Below, one piece after another: positions 14,501 through 25,090 of a DNA stretch of 64,000 nt. The stretch comes from Morinoia aosen. Its lineage: Eukaryota > Arthropoda > Malacostraca > Amphipoda > Talitridae. A model generated the notes under the pieces. The model saw only the letters and a list, made by a program, of their open reading frames with translations. It searched no databases and had not been told where the DNA came from. The stretch lies in assembly GCA_030386875.1 (NCBI GenBank), contig JASJYW010000026.1, positions 13,658,246 through 13,722,245 on the forward strand, read 5' to 3'. The stretch's first letter is position 1. Every line of letters begins with the position of its first letter. Made by a program: the position numbers and the translations under genes.

Positions 14501-15109
14501 TGCGTGTTTTGGGCCATTCCTAGGCCGAATGCGGTGAAAATCACGTCGTTTGCTGTTTCCTGTGGCGACATAGGCGGAAAGTGCATATTTAGCTGATTCC
14601 ACGGTCGACAGAGCTAAAATGCGTGTTTTGGGCCATTCCGAGGCCGAATGCGGTGAAAATCAAGTCGTTTGCTGTTTCCCGTGGCGACATAGGCGGAAAG
14701 TGCATATTTAGCCGTTTCCACGGTCGACAGAGCTGAAATGCGTGTTTTGGGTCATTCCTAGGCCGAATGCGGTGAAAATCACGTCGTTTGCTGTTTCCCG
14801 TGGCGACATAGGCGGAAAGTGCATATTTAGCCGATTCCACGGTCGACAGGGCAAAAATGCGTGTTTTGGGCCATTCCTAGGCCGAATGCGGTGAAAATCA
14901 CGTCGTTTGCTGTTTCCCGTGGCGACATAGGCGGAAAGTGCATATTTAGCCGTTTCCACGGTCGACAGAGCTAAAATGCGTGTTTTGGGCCATTACTAGG
15001 CCGAATGCGGTGAAAATCACGTCGTTTGCTGTTTCCCGTGGCGACATAGGCGGAAAGTGCATATTTAGCCGATTCCACGGTCGACAGAGCTGAAATGCGT
15101 GTTTTGGGC

Positions 15110-15114
15110 CATTC
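15110..15114. repeat. Target site duplication of Gypsy copy A (left)
   Basis: CATTC lies directly before the LTR start TGTAGT and is repeated directly after the other LTR at 19861-19865. Joining the two flanks restores the normal monomer order GGCCATTCCTAGG, so this is a clean 5-bp duplication. Confidence 0.93.
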
Positions 15115-15443
15115 TGTAGTATCTTGGAATTTCAGCAAGATATAAGGTTTTCTGTACAGAACTTGAAGATCGATTTGCCTAGCCGTAAACCAGGCAAGAA
15201 GAGGATAGCAAAACGAACAGCAGGACTACTGGTATTGTACTGATCTCTAGTTCACACAGCTTGCTCTTAAGTCTAGTTCGAACAATGAGCTTCCGCCCTA
15301 TCCGGCGCTCGTAAATACCAGGCGTGCATCGTCTGTTCCGCCGGAATCTCTATCTATTCATGTGACCGTGCCGAGCGAGCGAGACTCATAAATCTCTGCA
15401 GCCGGAACCTCCATAAATACCACAAGAGCGTCAATATACAACA
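15115..15443 (-). repeat. 3' LTR of Gypsy copy A
   Basis: It is 329 bp. On the plus strand it begins TGTAGTATCTTGG and ends CAATATACAACA, so it has TG...CA termini on either strand. It matches 19531-19860 except for one extra G there (GAGGCGAGCG against GAGCGAGCG). The polypurine tract abuts it on the right. Confidence 0.95.
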
Positions 15444-15444
15444 A

Positions 15445-15457
15445 CTTCCCTCCCTTT
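15445..15457 (-). other. Polypurine tract of Gypsy copy A
   Basis: The minus strand reads AAAGGGAGGGAAG, followed by one base and then the 3' LTR. Position and purine content fit the primer for plus-strand DNA synthesis. The complementary run TCCCTTT (15451-15457) can pair with AAAGGGA (15473-15479), a 7-bp hairpin between the pol stop and the LTR. Confidence 0.85.
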
Positions 15458-15488
15458 AGATGAATATGTGACAAAGGGAAGGAGGAAC

Positions 15489-17921
15489 TCAACAACCTAT
15501 TCGTATTACAGGTTTGGTTATTCTGCCTGATCTACGAGGTTCACTTTGCGCAGGAGAGCTGTTAACAGGCTGAAAAGCAGGAGTCTCTGCTGCTCCACTC
15601 CCGGCAGATTCCAAACTACTGTGCAACAGCTGATTTGAATGTCTCTTCCAGATTACATTTAATGCTAATATTTGAACATGAAAGATATTAACAGCAACTT
15701 TACTAACAATAATTCCCTTCAACCACTTGGGACCATTTCTTAAATTCAGAGCGAGAACCTGATCCCCGACATCAAATTGAGTTACATACATAGGCTTAGA
15801 CCTGGACACAGAAAATTTAGGATGAACTCTATCTTTGGAAGTAACAAATTTACGATTGTTCAGCGCAACAGAGGGAACAATTTTTGTAACACTATGCGGA
15901 ATACAATGCGATTGAAATAATGCTTTTGCTAGACGGGATTTGAACGATTCGGAAGAAGATAGTTTTTTCAACAAGTCTTTAATGACTCTTACCCCCCTCT
16001 CAGCTTGACCATTGCTTGCTGGAGAGTAGGGCGGAGGTGTGAGGTGCTCAATGCCGTTGGAAATAAGAAAATCTTTGAAGTCTTGAGATGAAAAGTTAGA
16101 AGCATTGTCACTTACGAGCACATCACACAGCCCGTTTCTGCTGAAAATCATTCTCAACGCATCGACAGTATCTGACACACTCGTGGATGGTACCACTTCA
16201 CATTCAATATATTTAGATAGTGCATCTACAGCGATGAAAACAATTTTATTCTCGTAGAAAAAATGATCGACATGAATGCGTTCAAAAGGACGAGAAGGAG
16301 TAGGCCATTCTACATTTCTAGACTTAGGTTTTGCTCGATTTAATTGACATTGGGGACAACATCTTACGATGTCTTCAATAGTTTTGTCCATTCCGGGAAA
16401 CCAAATAACAGATCTGGCCAACGATTTCATGCCACAAATGCCAGGATGTCCATCATGAAATGTTTCAAGGACTAAACTACGCAGTGACTTGGGAATAAAA
16501 ACCCGTTCTTTATAAAGTATGCAACCCTTCATGATGGTCATCTGAGGTAGCAGGTTCTTCAATTTTGAAAAATTGGGATCAGGTTTAGGAGGCATGCCAA
16601 ACTTTATGTATTGTTTAAGTTGGCATAGTTCGCTATCCATATCAGTATGAGTTTTTATATTTTCACACGTGACAGGAGTTTTATCAAGAGTGTTCACAGC
16701 AAAAATCATTTCGTACGGTTCTAGCTCCCTTACAGTCGTAGGTAGTGGCAGCCTACTGAGACAATCGCTATTTACGTTACATTTGCCTTTCGAATATCTG
16801 AAAACATAGTCAAACTGGGAGAGTCTAAGAGCCCATCTCTGAATTCGAGCGGAACAGTTGAGAGGTACACCCTTGTCATGTGCAAAAAGTTTACAAAGAG
16901 GTTTCTGATCATTATGGATAATGAACTTAGCACCAAGTAGAAATTTCTTGAATTTCTCCACGCCAAAAACCACACTAAGGCTCTCCCTTTCAATGTTAGA
17001 GTAGTTTTGTTCCGCACCATTCAGAGATCTCGAAGCAAATTGAACCGGACACCAATCATGAGAAGGACTAACGCGTTGCATGAGTATGGCAGCAACTCCA
17101 TAACCCGAACTATCAGTTTCAAGAAGAGTTTCATGGTTGGGATCAAACAACTTTAGAGGTTTATGCGAACGAAAGATGTTCTTAATTTTCTGGACACTCT
17201 CGTCCTGTTCTGGAGTCCACCGGAACTGTACATTTTTCTTAAGCAGCGAGTACAGAGGATGCATGACATTAGAAAAGTTGGGTACAAAACGACTGTAGAA
17301 GTTACACAATCCGATGAAAGCTTGCAACTGTTTGAGGTTTTTAGGAACAGGAGCATTGAGAATAGCTTCTACTTTCTCAGAGTTAGGGTGAACACCCTTG
17401 TTATCGAAAACGTACCCTAGATAAGACACACGATCAGTTAGAAAGGCACATTTAGACAGATTTAGGCGAATTCCCGCGTTTTCCAGGACAGACAGGACCC
17501 TGTCAAGAACTTCCAAATGAGCATCATATGACGAGGTCAAAATGAGGAGGTCATCCTGGTACACAATGATATTATCGATGCCAGAAAGAGTCCTATTCAT
17601 GAATGCTTGAAAAATGCCAGGGCTTGCACGTAGACCATAGGGTAAGTAATTGTACATAAATAGACCTTCAGAGGTGTTAATGGTCGTAACTTTCTTTGAT
17701 TCTTCGTCCAACGGAATTTGCAAAAACGCGTTAGACAAATCAATTTTTGAGAAAAACTTAGCGTCTCCGACTTGAGAAATGACATCATCAATAACAGGTA
17801 GTACAGATTGAACTGGATTCAGAAAATTGTTAATGGAAGCTGAAAAATCTCCACAGATTCTCACACTGCCGTCAGACTTTAGAACATTAACAGTAGGAAA
17901 TGCCCATTGGCTATCATACAC
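15489..17921 (-). CDS. pol: Pol of Gypsy copy A: reverse transcriptase, RNase H, integrase
   Basis: 810 codons open from the reverse transcriptase N-terminus to a stop 45 bases before the 3' LTR. Reverse transcriptase: KIDLSNAF with Asp61, and Tyr-Gln-Asp-Asp at 121-124 (YQDD rather than the commoner YLDD). RNase H: Asp270, Glu313, Asp338, Asp386. Integrase: zinc site His489, His492, Cys522, Cys525, and catalytic Asp552, Asp605, Glu641 with exactly 35 residues between the last two. The C-terminus has the basic RRSGRITKP tail of this group; no chromodomain is seen. The first Met is not the natural start: this is the 3' part of a gag-pol polyprotein, separated from protease by an extra T near 17931 (five T where copy B has four). 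All catalytic residues remain, so the enzyme domains look functional apart from that break. Confidence 0.93.
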   Translation of the reverse strand: MYDSQWAFPTVNVLKSDGSVRICGDFSASINNFLNPVQSVLPVIDDVISQVGDAKFFSKIDLSNAFLQIPLDEESKKVTTINTSEGLFMYNYLPYGLRASPGIFQAFMNRTLSGIDNIIVYQDDLLILTSSYDAHLEVLDRVLSVLENAGIRLNLSKCAFLTDRVSYLGYVFDNKGVHPNSEKVEAILNAPVPKNLKQLQAFIGLCNFYSRFVPNFSNVMHPLYSLLKKNVQFRWTPEQDESVQKIKNIFRSHKPLKLFDPNHETLLETDSSGYGVAAILMQRVSPSHDWCPVQFASRSLNGAEQNYSNIERESLSVVFGVEKFKKFLLGAKFIIHNDQKPLCKLFAHDKGVPLNCSARIQRWALRLSQFDYVFRYSKGKCNVNSDCLSRLPLPTTVRELEPYEMIFAVNTLDKTPVTCENIKTHTDMDSELCQLKQYIKFGMPPKPDPNFSKLKNLLPQMTIMKGCILYKERVFIPKSLRSLVLETFHDGHPGICGMKSLARSVIWFPGMDKTIEDIVRCCPQCQLNRAKPKSRNVEWPTPSRPFERIHVDHFFYENKIVFIAVDALSKYIECEVVPSTSVSDTVDALRMIFSRNGLCDVLVSDNASNFSSQDFKDFLISNGIEHLTPPPYSPASNGQAERGVRVIKDLLKKLSSSESFKSRLAKALFQSHCIPHSVTKIVPSVALNNRKFVTSKDRVHPKFSVSRSKPMYVTQFDVGDQVLALNLRNGPKWLKGIIVSKVAVNIFHVQILALNVIWKRHSNQLLHSSLESAGSGAAETPAFQPVNSSPAQSEPRRSGRITKPVIRIGC

Positions 17922-18501
17922 TTTTGTGATTTTTGCCCATACTCTGCAAGCGTTCCAGTTCGGTTTTGGCAGAGTTTCTTAGTCTTACAGGAACCGGGCG
18001 TGCTTTACAAAATACAGGAACTGCATTAGGCAACACATCAAGATGAACTGTCTCTTTAACGCTAGACTGTGAATCAGATGATAAGTATTCGTCATATTTT
18101 AACGACAACTTTTTCGGCAAACTATGACAATCCGTTTTATTTATGGAATCGTATTTGTCAGGAATGACAATGTCTACGTTTAGTTTAGAACAAATATCTC
18201 GGCCAAGTAAGTTGATTCTATCATCCTCCACAATGAGAAACTTATGATTAAAACTTACATTTTGGAACATAACCGTTACTGAAGCTTGACCAAACAGGTT
18301 TACCGAGACACCACTGTACCCGAGAATTTTGCTGCATGTAGGATTTATCACAGCACCAACTCTGATTGCATCTCTTTTACGTATAGTTGACACGGCACTG
18401 CCGTTATCCAACAAGAATTCAACAGGTTTACTATTTAGGTTGCATGCAATCATAGTGGGCTCTTTAGTGACGGGAATTACAGTGGTGTTTACTCTAAAAA
18501 A
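17914..18501 (-). pseudogene. pol: Protease and reverse transcriptase N-terminus of Gypsy copy A pol
   Basis: This is the 5' part of pol, entered by -1 frameshifting at 18495-18501; the first in-frame Met is at 18453. Counting from that Met, the retropepsin active site is Asp16-Asn17-Gly18-Ser19, where most families have Asp-Thr/Ser-Gly. The flap-like GYSGVSVNLFGQ segment and the Leu-Leu-Gly-Arg-Asp motif at 82-86 follow as expected. Asn at the second position is present in copy B as well, so it is a property of this lineage rather than a fresh error. The frame runs into the reverse transcriptase N-terminal region (VPVRLRNSAKTELERLQ) and ends early because of a one-base T insertion near 17931, after which pol continues in the other frame. 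Called a pseudogene only because of that break. Confidence 0.85.
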
Positions 18502-19467
18502 TTAGAATCACTTGGGGAATAATCAGAACACTCATGTAGATGATTACCGTCACCACTTTCGTTCCCAGGTTTTTGCCAAACAGCTTCGTTCTTCTGTAGA
18601 GGCATCCGTGAATTCTTCATCAACACGTCTTCTCTTCCGACGATGCCACAGCAACCGCTTCTTCCCGACTGCACTGTGTAAGTGCGAGCTGCGTCAGATT
18701 CTCCTCGTGTAGGTCCCCTTCGTGTAGGCATAGCAGGATGAGGCCGAGCTGCAGTTGTAGATTTGCAAACCTTAGAAATGTGGCCTAATTTTCCACATGT
18801 GTGACATTTCAATTTCAAAGCATAGCAATTCTTTGCAAGATGCTTTTGCCTTGGTTCCGCAGCGAATGCATATGTAGTTCGGCGGGAGTTTTTCTGTAGT
18901 GAAATACGATGTAGATGAATCCTCCCGAATAATATCTTGAGCGTCGGAGCTTAATTGTTCGATAAGTTTTGCGTTTTCAACGCATTCGTTGAAGGACTTG
19001 CTATCGCACTTCTGTAGAACCGCTCTGAGAATTTGCGCTGAGTGTAGCCCAGCCACGAAGGCATCTCTTAATAAACGATCACGACAGCAATTACCATAAT
19101 TGCATGCAGATGCTAAGTCATTTAACGTTTTAGCATAACTTTCTATGGATTCATTAGCACTTTGTTTTCTATTTAGAAATGTAACCGATGCACCGACGAT
19201 GGATTTTTTAATTTCAAATTGTTGTGTTAATTTTTCTTCAAGTTCTTCATATGTAGCCTCAGTGAGTAACGTAGGTTTAATTCTTCGTTGTAGATCAGAA
19301 ATAATGTTTACAGGCAAAGCTTTGATTAGAATACTAGCTTTTTTACCGCCATTATTTCCTGCTTTCTGAAGAGCGTCTGCACTTTGTACTTTCCAGCGTT
19401 CCAAGAATTCACTCACTGTTTCTACTTCCACGTCGATCGGAGGACAGCTGACTGTAGAATATGCCAT
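18489..19467 (-). pseudogene. gag: Gag of Gypsy copy A, broken by one frameshift
   Basis: The start Met at 19467 lies 63 bases inside the 5' LTR edge and is followed by 231 open codons. Residues 1-190 are a helical capsid-type region (FLERW, ALPVNIISDLQRRIKP, YEELEEKL, ESIESYAKTLNDLA), the usual Ty3 gag pattern of YxxL and short-linker helices. Cys200 and Cys203 begin the first zinc knuckle. At about 18850 copy A has one base more than copy B, which throws the frame and destroys the first knuckle. The other frame then supplies the second, canonical knuckle CHTCGKLGHISKVC and a basic, Ser-rich C-terminus ending SNFLE at 18489. Gag packages the element RNA; as assembled this copy would make a truncated product without the RNA-binding knuckles. 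Confidence 0.88.
18495..18501 (-). promoter_or_regulatory. Candidate -1 ribosomal frameshift heptamer, Gypsy copy A
   Basis: The minus strand reads AAT TTT TTA GAG TAA at the gag end. The heptamer T TTT TTA is in the zero-frame phase required for tandem slippage, one codon before the gag stop (18489-18491). The -1 frame is open straight into protease. I did not establish a downstream stimulatory structure. Confidence 0.75.
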
Positions 19468-19510
19468 CTTAATTTCAGAGCACTTTTAAAGTTCAAATTC
19501 ACTTCGCAAG

Positions 19511-19528
19511 TTCGAAGCCTCGTTGCCA
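19511..19528 (-). other. Primer-binding site of Gypsy copy A
   Basis: Two bases inside the 5' LTR the minus strand reads TGGCAACGAGGCTTCGAA. Position and the opening TGG fit pairing with a tRNA 3' CCA end. I cannot name the tRNA without a search. Confidence 0.7.
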
Positions 19529-19530
19529 AT

Positions 19531-19860
19531 TGTAGTATCTTGGAATTTCAGCAAGATATAAGGTTTTCTGTACAGAACTTGAAGATCGATTTGCCTAGCC
19601 GTAAACCAGGCAAGAAGAGGATAGCAAAACGAACAGCAGGACTACTGGTATTGTACTGATCTCTAGTTCACACAGCTTGCTCTTAAGTCTAGTTCGAACA
19701 ATGAGCTTCCGCCCTATCCGGCGCTCGTAAATACCAGGCGTGCATCGTCTGTTCCGCCGGAATCTCTATCTATTCATGTGACCGTGCCGAGGCGAGCGAG
19801 ACTCATAAATCTCTGCAGCCGGAACCTCCATAAATACCACAAGAGCGTCAATATACAACA
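19531..19860 (-). repeat. 5' LTR of Gypsy copy A
   Basis: It is 330 bp and identical to 15115-15443 apart from one inserted G. It should carry the promoter for the minus-strand element transcript. I see no strong TATAAA box. ATCAGTAC on the coding strand (complement of GTACTGAT near 19654) resembles an arthropod TCAGT initiator, which is only suggestive. Confidence 0.94.
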
Positions 19861-19865
19861 CATTC
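19861..19865. repeat. Target site duplication of Gypsy copy A (right)
   Basis: CATTC follows the LTR end CAATATACAACA and matches 15110-15114; the satellite monomer resumes with CTAGGCCG. Confidence 0.93.
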
Positions 19866-20839
19866 CTAGGCCGAATGCGGTAAAAATCACGTCGTTTGCT
19901 GTTTCCCGTGGCGACATAGGCGGAAAGTGCATATTTAGCCGTTTCCACGGTCGACAGGGCTAAAATGCGTGTTTTGGGCCATTCATAGGCCGTATGCGGT
20001 GAAAATCACGTCGTTTGCTGTTTCCCGTGGCGACATAGGCGGAAAGTGCATATTTAGCCGTTTCCACGGTCGACAGAGCTAAAATGCGTGTTTTGAGCCA
20101 TTCCTAGGCCGAATGCGGTGAAAATCACGTCGTTTGCTGTTTCCCGTGGCGACATAGGCGGAAAGTTCATATTTAGCCGTTTCCACGGTCGACAGAGCTA
20201 AAATGCGTGTTTGGGCCATTCCTAGCCGAATGAGGTGAAAATCACGTCGTTTGCGGTTTCCCGTGGCGACATAGGCGGAAATGCATATTTAGCCGATTCC
20301 ACGGTCGACAGAGCTAAAATGCGTGTTTTTGGGCCATTCCTAGGCCGAATGCGGTGAAAATCACGTCGTTTGCTATTTCCCGTGGCGACGTAGGCGGAAA
20401 GTGCATATTTAGCCGATTCCACGGTCGACAGAGCTAAAATGCGTGTTTTGGCCATTCCTAGGCCGAATGCGGTGAAATCACGTCGTTTGCTGTTTCCCGT
20501 GGCGACATAGGCGGAAAGTGCATATTTAGCCGATTCCACAGTCGACAGAGCTAAAATGCGTGTTTTGGGCCATTCCTAGGCCGAATGCGGTGAAAATCAA
20601 GTCGTTTGCTGTTTCCCGTGGCGACATAGGCGGAAAGTGCATATTTAGCCGTTTCCACGGTCGACAGAGCTAAAATGCGTGTTTTGGGCCATTCCTAGGC
20701 CGAATGAGGTGAAAATCACGTCGTTTGCTGTTTCCCGTGGCGACATAGGCGGAAAGTGCATATTTAGCCGATTCCACGGTCGACAGAGCTAAAATGCGTG
20801 TTTTATGCCATTCCTAGGCCGAATGCGGTGAAAATCACG

Positions 20840-23800
20840 TCGTTTGCTGTTTCCCGTGGCGACATAGGCGGAAAGTGCATATTTAGCCGTTTCCACGGTC
20901 GACAGAGCTAAAATGCGTGTTTTGGGCCATTCCTAGGCCGAATGAGGTGAAAATCACGTCGTTTGCTGTTTCCCGTGGCGACATAGGCGGAAAGTGCATA
21001 TTTAGCCGTTTCCACGGTCGACAGGGCTGAAATGCGTGTTTTGGGCCATTCCTAGGCCGAATGCGGTGAAAACCACGTCGTTTGCTGTTTCCCGTGGCGA
21101 CATTGGCGGAAAGTGCATATTTAGCAGATTCCACGGTCGACAGAGCTAAAATGCGTGTTTTGGTCCATTGCTAGGCCGAATGCGGTGAAAATCACGTCGT
21201 TTGCTGTTTCCCGTGGCGACATAGGCGGAAAGTGCATATTTAGCCGTTTCCACGGTCGACAGAGCTAAAATGCGTGTTTTGGGCCATTCCTAGGCCGAAT
21301 GCGGTGAAAATCACGTCGTTTGCTGTTTCCCGTGGCAACATAGGCGGAAAGTGCATATTTAGCCGATTCCACGGTCGACAGAGCTAAAATGCGTGTTTTG
21401 GGCCATTCCTAGGCCGAATGCGGTGGAAAATCACGTCGTTTGCTGTTTCCCGTGGCGACATAGGCGGAAAGTGCATATTTAGCCGATTCCACGGTCGACA
21501 GAGCTAAAATGCGTGTTTTGGGCCATTCCTAGGCCGAATGCGGGGAAAATCACGCCGTTTGCTGTTTCCCGTGGCGACATAGGCGGAAAGTGCATATTTA
21601 GCTGATTCCACGGTCGACAGAGCTAAAATGCGTGTTTTGGGCCATTCCTAGGCCGAATGCGGTGAAAATCACGTCGTTTGCTGTTTCCCGTGGCGACGTA
21701 GGCGGAAAGTGCATATTTAGCCGATTCCACGGTCGACAGCTAAAATGCGTGTTTTGGGCCATTCCTAGGCCGGATGCGGTGAAAATCACGTCGTTTGCTG
21801 TTTCCCGTGGTGACATAGGCGGAAAGTGCATATTTAGCCGATTCCACGGTCGACAGAGATAAAATGCGTGTTTTGGGCCATTCCTAGGCCGAATGCGGTG
21901 AAAATCAAGTCGTTTGCTGTTTCCCGCGGCGACATAGGCGGAAAGTGCATATTTAGCCGTTTCCACGGTCGACAGAGCTAAAATGCGTGTTTTGGGCCAT
22001 TCCTAGGCCGAATGCGGTGAAAATCACGTCGTTTGCTGTTTCCTGTGGCGACATAGGCGGAAAGTGCATATTTAGCTGATTCCACGGTCGACAGAGCTAA
22101 AATGCGTGTTTTGGGCCATTCCGAGGCCGAATGCGGTGAAAATCAAGTCGTTTGCTGTTTCCCGTGGCGACATAGGCGGAAAGTGCATATTTAGCCGTTT
22201 CCACGGTCGACAGAGCTAAAATGCGTGTTTTACGTCATTCCTAGGCCGAATGCGGTGAAAATCACGTCGTTTGCTGTTTCCCGTGGCGACATAGGCGGAA
22301 AGTGCATATTTAGCCGATTCCACGGTCGACAGGGAAAAATGCGTGTTTTGGACCATTCCTAGGCCGACTGCGGTGAAAATCACGTCGTTTGCTGTTTCCC
22401 GTGGCGACATAGGCGGAAAGTGCATATTTAGCCGTTTCCACGGTCGACAGAGCTAAAATGCGTGTTTTGGGCCATTCCTAGGCCGAATGCGGTGAAAATC
22501 ACGTCGTTTGCTGTTTCCCGTGGCGACATAGGCGGAAAGTGCATATTTAGCCGCTTCCACGGTCGACAGAGCTGAAATGCGTGTTTTGGGCCATTCCTAG
22601 GCCGAATGCGGTAAAAATCACGTCGTTTGCTGTTTCCCGTGGCGACATAGGCGGAAAGTGCATATTTAGCAGTTTCCACGGTCGACAGGGCTAAAATGCG
22701 TGTTTTGGGCCATTCATAGGCCGAATGCGGTAAAAATCACGTCGTTTGCTGTTTCCCGTGGCGACATAGGCGGAAAGTGCATATTTAGCCGTTTCCACGG
22801 TCGACAGAGCGAAAATGCGTGTTTTGGGATATTCCTAGGCCGAATGCGGTGAAAATCACGTCGTTTGCTGTTTCCCGTGGCGACATAGGCGGAAAGTGCA
22901 TATTTAGCCGTTTCCACGGTCGACAGAGCTAAAATGCGTGTTTTGGGCCTTTCCTAGGCCGAATGCGGTGAAAATCACGTCGTTTGCTGTTTCCCGTGGC
23001 GACATAGGCGGAAAGTGCATATTTAGCCGTTTCCACGGTCGACAGAGCTAAAATGCGTGTTTTGGGCCATTCCTAGGCCGAATGAGGTGAAAATCACGTC
23101 GTTTGCTGTTTCCCGTGGCGACATAGGCGGAAAGTGCATATTTAGCCGATTCCACGGTCGACAGAGCTAAAATGCGTGTTTTATGCCATTCCTAGGCCGA
23201 ATGCGGTGAAAATCACGTCGTTTGCTGTTTCCCGTGGCGACATAGGCGGAAAGTGCATATTTAGCCGTTTCCACGGTCGACAGGGCTGAAATGCGTGTTT
23301 TGGGCCATTCCTAGGCCGAATGCGGTGAAAACCACGTCGTTTGCTGTTTCCCGTGGCGACATTGGCGGAAAGTGCATATTTAGCAGATTCCACGGTCGAC
23401 AGAGCTAAAATGCGTGTTTTGGTCCATTGCTAGGCCGAATGCGGTGAAAATCACGTCGTTTGCTGTTTCCCGTGGCGACATAGGCGGAAAGTGCATATTT
23501 AGCCGTTTCCACGGTCGACAGAGCTAAAATGCGTGTTTTGGGCCATTCCTAGGCCGAATGCGGTGAAAATCACGTCGTTTGCTGTTTCCCGTGGCAACAT
23601 AGGCGGAAAGTGCATATTTAGCCGATTCCACGGTCGACAGAGCTAAAATGCGTGTTTTGGGCCATTCCTAGGCCGAATGCGGTGAAAATCACGTCGTTTG
23701 CTGTTTCCCGTGGCGACATAGGCGGAAAGTGCATATTTAGCCGATTCCACGGTCGACAGAGCTAAAATGCGTGTTTTGGGCCATTCCTAGGCCGAATGCG

Positions 23801-25090
23801 GGGAAAATCACGCCGTTTGCTGTTTCCCGTGGCGACATAGGCGGAAAGTGCATATTTAGCTGATTCCACGGTCGACAGAGCTAAAATGCGTGTTTTGGGC
23901 CATTCCTAGGCCGAATGCGGTGAAAATCACGTCGTTTGCTGTTTCCCGTGGCGACGTAGGCGGAAAGTGCATATTCAGCCGATTCCACGGTCGACAGAGC
24001 TAAAATGCGTGTTTTGGGCCATTCCTAGGCCGGATGCGGTGAAAATCACGTCGTTTGCTGTTTTCCGTGGTGACATAGGCGGAAAGTGCATATTTAGCCG
24101 ATTCCACGGTCGACAGAGATAAAATGCGTGTTTTGGGCCATTCCTAGGCCGAATGCGGTGAAAATCAAGTCGTTTGCTGTTTCCCGCGGCGACATAGGCG
24201 GAAAGTGCATATTTAGCCGTTTCCACGGTCGACAGAGCTAAAATGCGTGTTTTGGGCCATTCCTAGGCCGAATGCGGTGAAAATCACGTCGTTTGCTGTT
24301 TCCTGTGGCGACATAGGCGGAAAGTGCATATTTAGCCGATTCCACGGTCGACAGAGCTAAAATGCGCGTTTTGGGCCATTCCGAGGCCGAATGCGGTGAA
24401 AATCAAGTCGTTTGCTGTTTCCCGTGGCGACATAGGCGGAAAGTGCATATTTAGCCGTTTCCACGGTCGACAGAGCTAAAATGCGTGTTTTATGTCATTC
24501 CTAGGCCGAATGCGGTGAAAATCACGTCGTTTGCTGTTTCCCGTGGCGACATAGGCGGAAAGTGCATATTTAGCCGATTCCACGGTCGACAGGGAAAAAT
24601 GCGTGTTTTGGACCATTCCTAGGCCGACTGCGGTGAAAATCACGTCGTTTGCTGTTTCCCGTGGCGACATAGGCGGAAAGTGCATATTTAGCCGTTTCCA
24701 CGGTCGACAGAGCTAAAATGCGTGTTTTGGGCCATTCCTAGGCCGAATGCGGTGAAAATCACGTCGTTTGCTGTTTCCCGTGGCGACATAGGCGGAAAGT
24801 GCATATTTAGCCGCTTCCACGGTCGACAGAGCTGAAATGCGTGTTTTGGGCCATTCCTAGGCCGAATGCGGTAAAAATCACGTCGTTTGCTGTTTCCCGT
24901 GGCGACATAGGCGGAAAGTGCATATTTAGCAGTTTCCACGGTCGACAGGGCTAAAATGCGTGTTTTGGGCCATTCATAGGCCGAATGCGGTAAAAATCAC
25001 GTCGTTTGCTGTTTCCCGTGGCGACATAGGCGGAAAGTGCATATTTAGCCGTTTCCACGGTCGACAGAGCTAAAATGCGTGTTTTGGGAT
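20840..25090 (+). repeat. Higher-order repeat, 19-monomer (about 2.26 kb), two copies
   Basis: Rare variants recur at 2259-2260 bases: GGTCCATTGC at 21161 and 23420, GACAGGGAAAAATGC with GGCCGACTGCGG at 22331 and 24591, GGCCGGATGCGG with GAGATAAAATGC near 21770-21860 and 24030-24120, and GGGATA at about 22828 and 25087. The first copy has one extra internal monomer near 20881-21000 and one 2-base deletion near 21740; otherwise the copies are almost identical. Confidence 0.9.

Larger units (their letters stand above)
427..15114 (+). repeat. 119-bp satellite array, plus polarity (block 1)
   Basis: About 123 head-to-tail monomers. I define plus polarity as reading GGCCATTCCTAGGCC, then CACGTCGTTTGCTG, GGCGACATAGGCGG, GTGCATATTTAGCCG, CCACGGTCGACAG and AAAATGCGTGTTTTG, 119 bases per cycle. 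The consensus has 61 G+C in 119 and 11 CpG. Common diagnostic variants are A or T after TAGCCG, CATTGG for CATAGG, TTATGCC for TGGGCC, and GAGGTG for GCGGTG; they recur in order, which shows higher-order structure. From 427 to about 9500 monomers are often 120-122 bases because of single-base insertions; from about 9500 to 15114 they are almost all exactly 119. No spacers, RNA genes or coding selection are visible. A centromeric or pericentromeric role is possible but is inference. Confidence 0.98.
15115..19860 (-). mobile_element. Ty3/Gypsy LTR retrotransposon copy A (K02A2.6/Mag-like), complete
   Basis: The element is 4746 bp, bounded by 329/330-bp LTRs and a CATTC target duplication, and is read on the minus strand. 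Order in the coding direction: 5' LTR (19531-19860), primer-binding site, gag with CCHC knuckle region, -1 frameshift heptamer, protease, reverse transcriptase, RNase H, integrase, polypurine tract, 3' LTR (15115-15443). There is no env frame and no room for one. The compact structure, the integrase motif PPYSPASNGQAE and the Arg-rich pol end are typical of the K02A2.6/Mag group; the clade call is from motif recognition. The LTRs differ by one base insertion only, implying very recent insertion. Single-base frameshifts near 17931 and 18850 break pol and gag as assembled. Confidence 0.95.

Noticed and set aside
912-15000. Many open frames of 60-160 codons in the satellite, giving repeated peptides such as MHFPPMSPRETANDV and MESAKYALSAYVATGNSKRR
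   Set aside because: They are the three-frame readings of one 119-bp monomer (119 is not a multiple of 3, so frames rotate every monomer). They occur on both strands, change with every indel and show no start, codon or conservation signal of a gene.
427-15114. Possible CRISPR array
   Set aside because: There are no unique spacers; the whole 119-bp unit repeats, and the context is eukaryotic.
15489-15600. Chromodomain at the integrase C-terminus of copies A and B
   Set aside because: The C-terminus is a basic, Ser/Pro-rich tail (RRSGRITKP) without the aromatic cage pattern.
17163-17420. Plus-strand frames inside copies A and B (also 27623-27880)
   Set aside because: Antisense shadows of the reverse transcriptase region.
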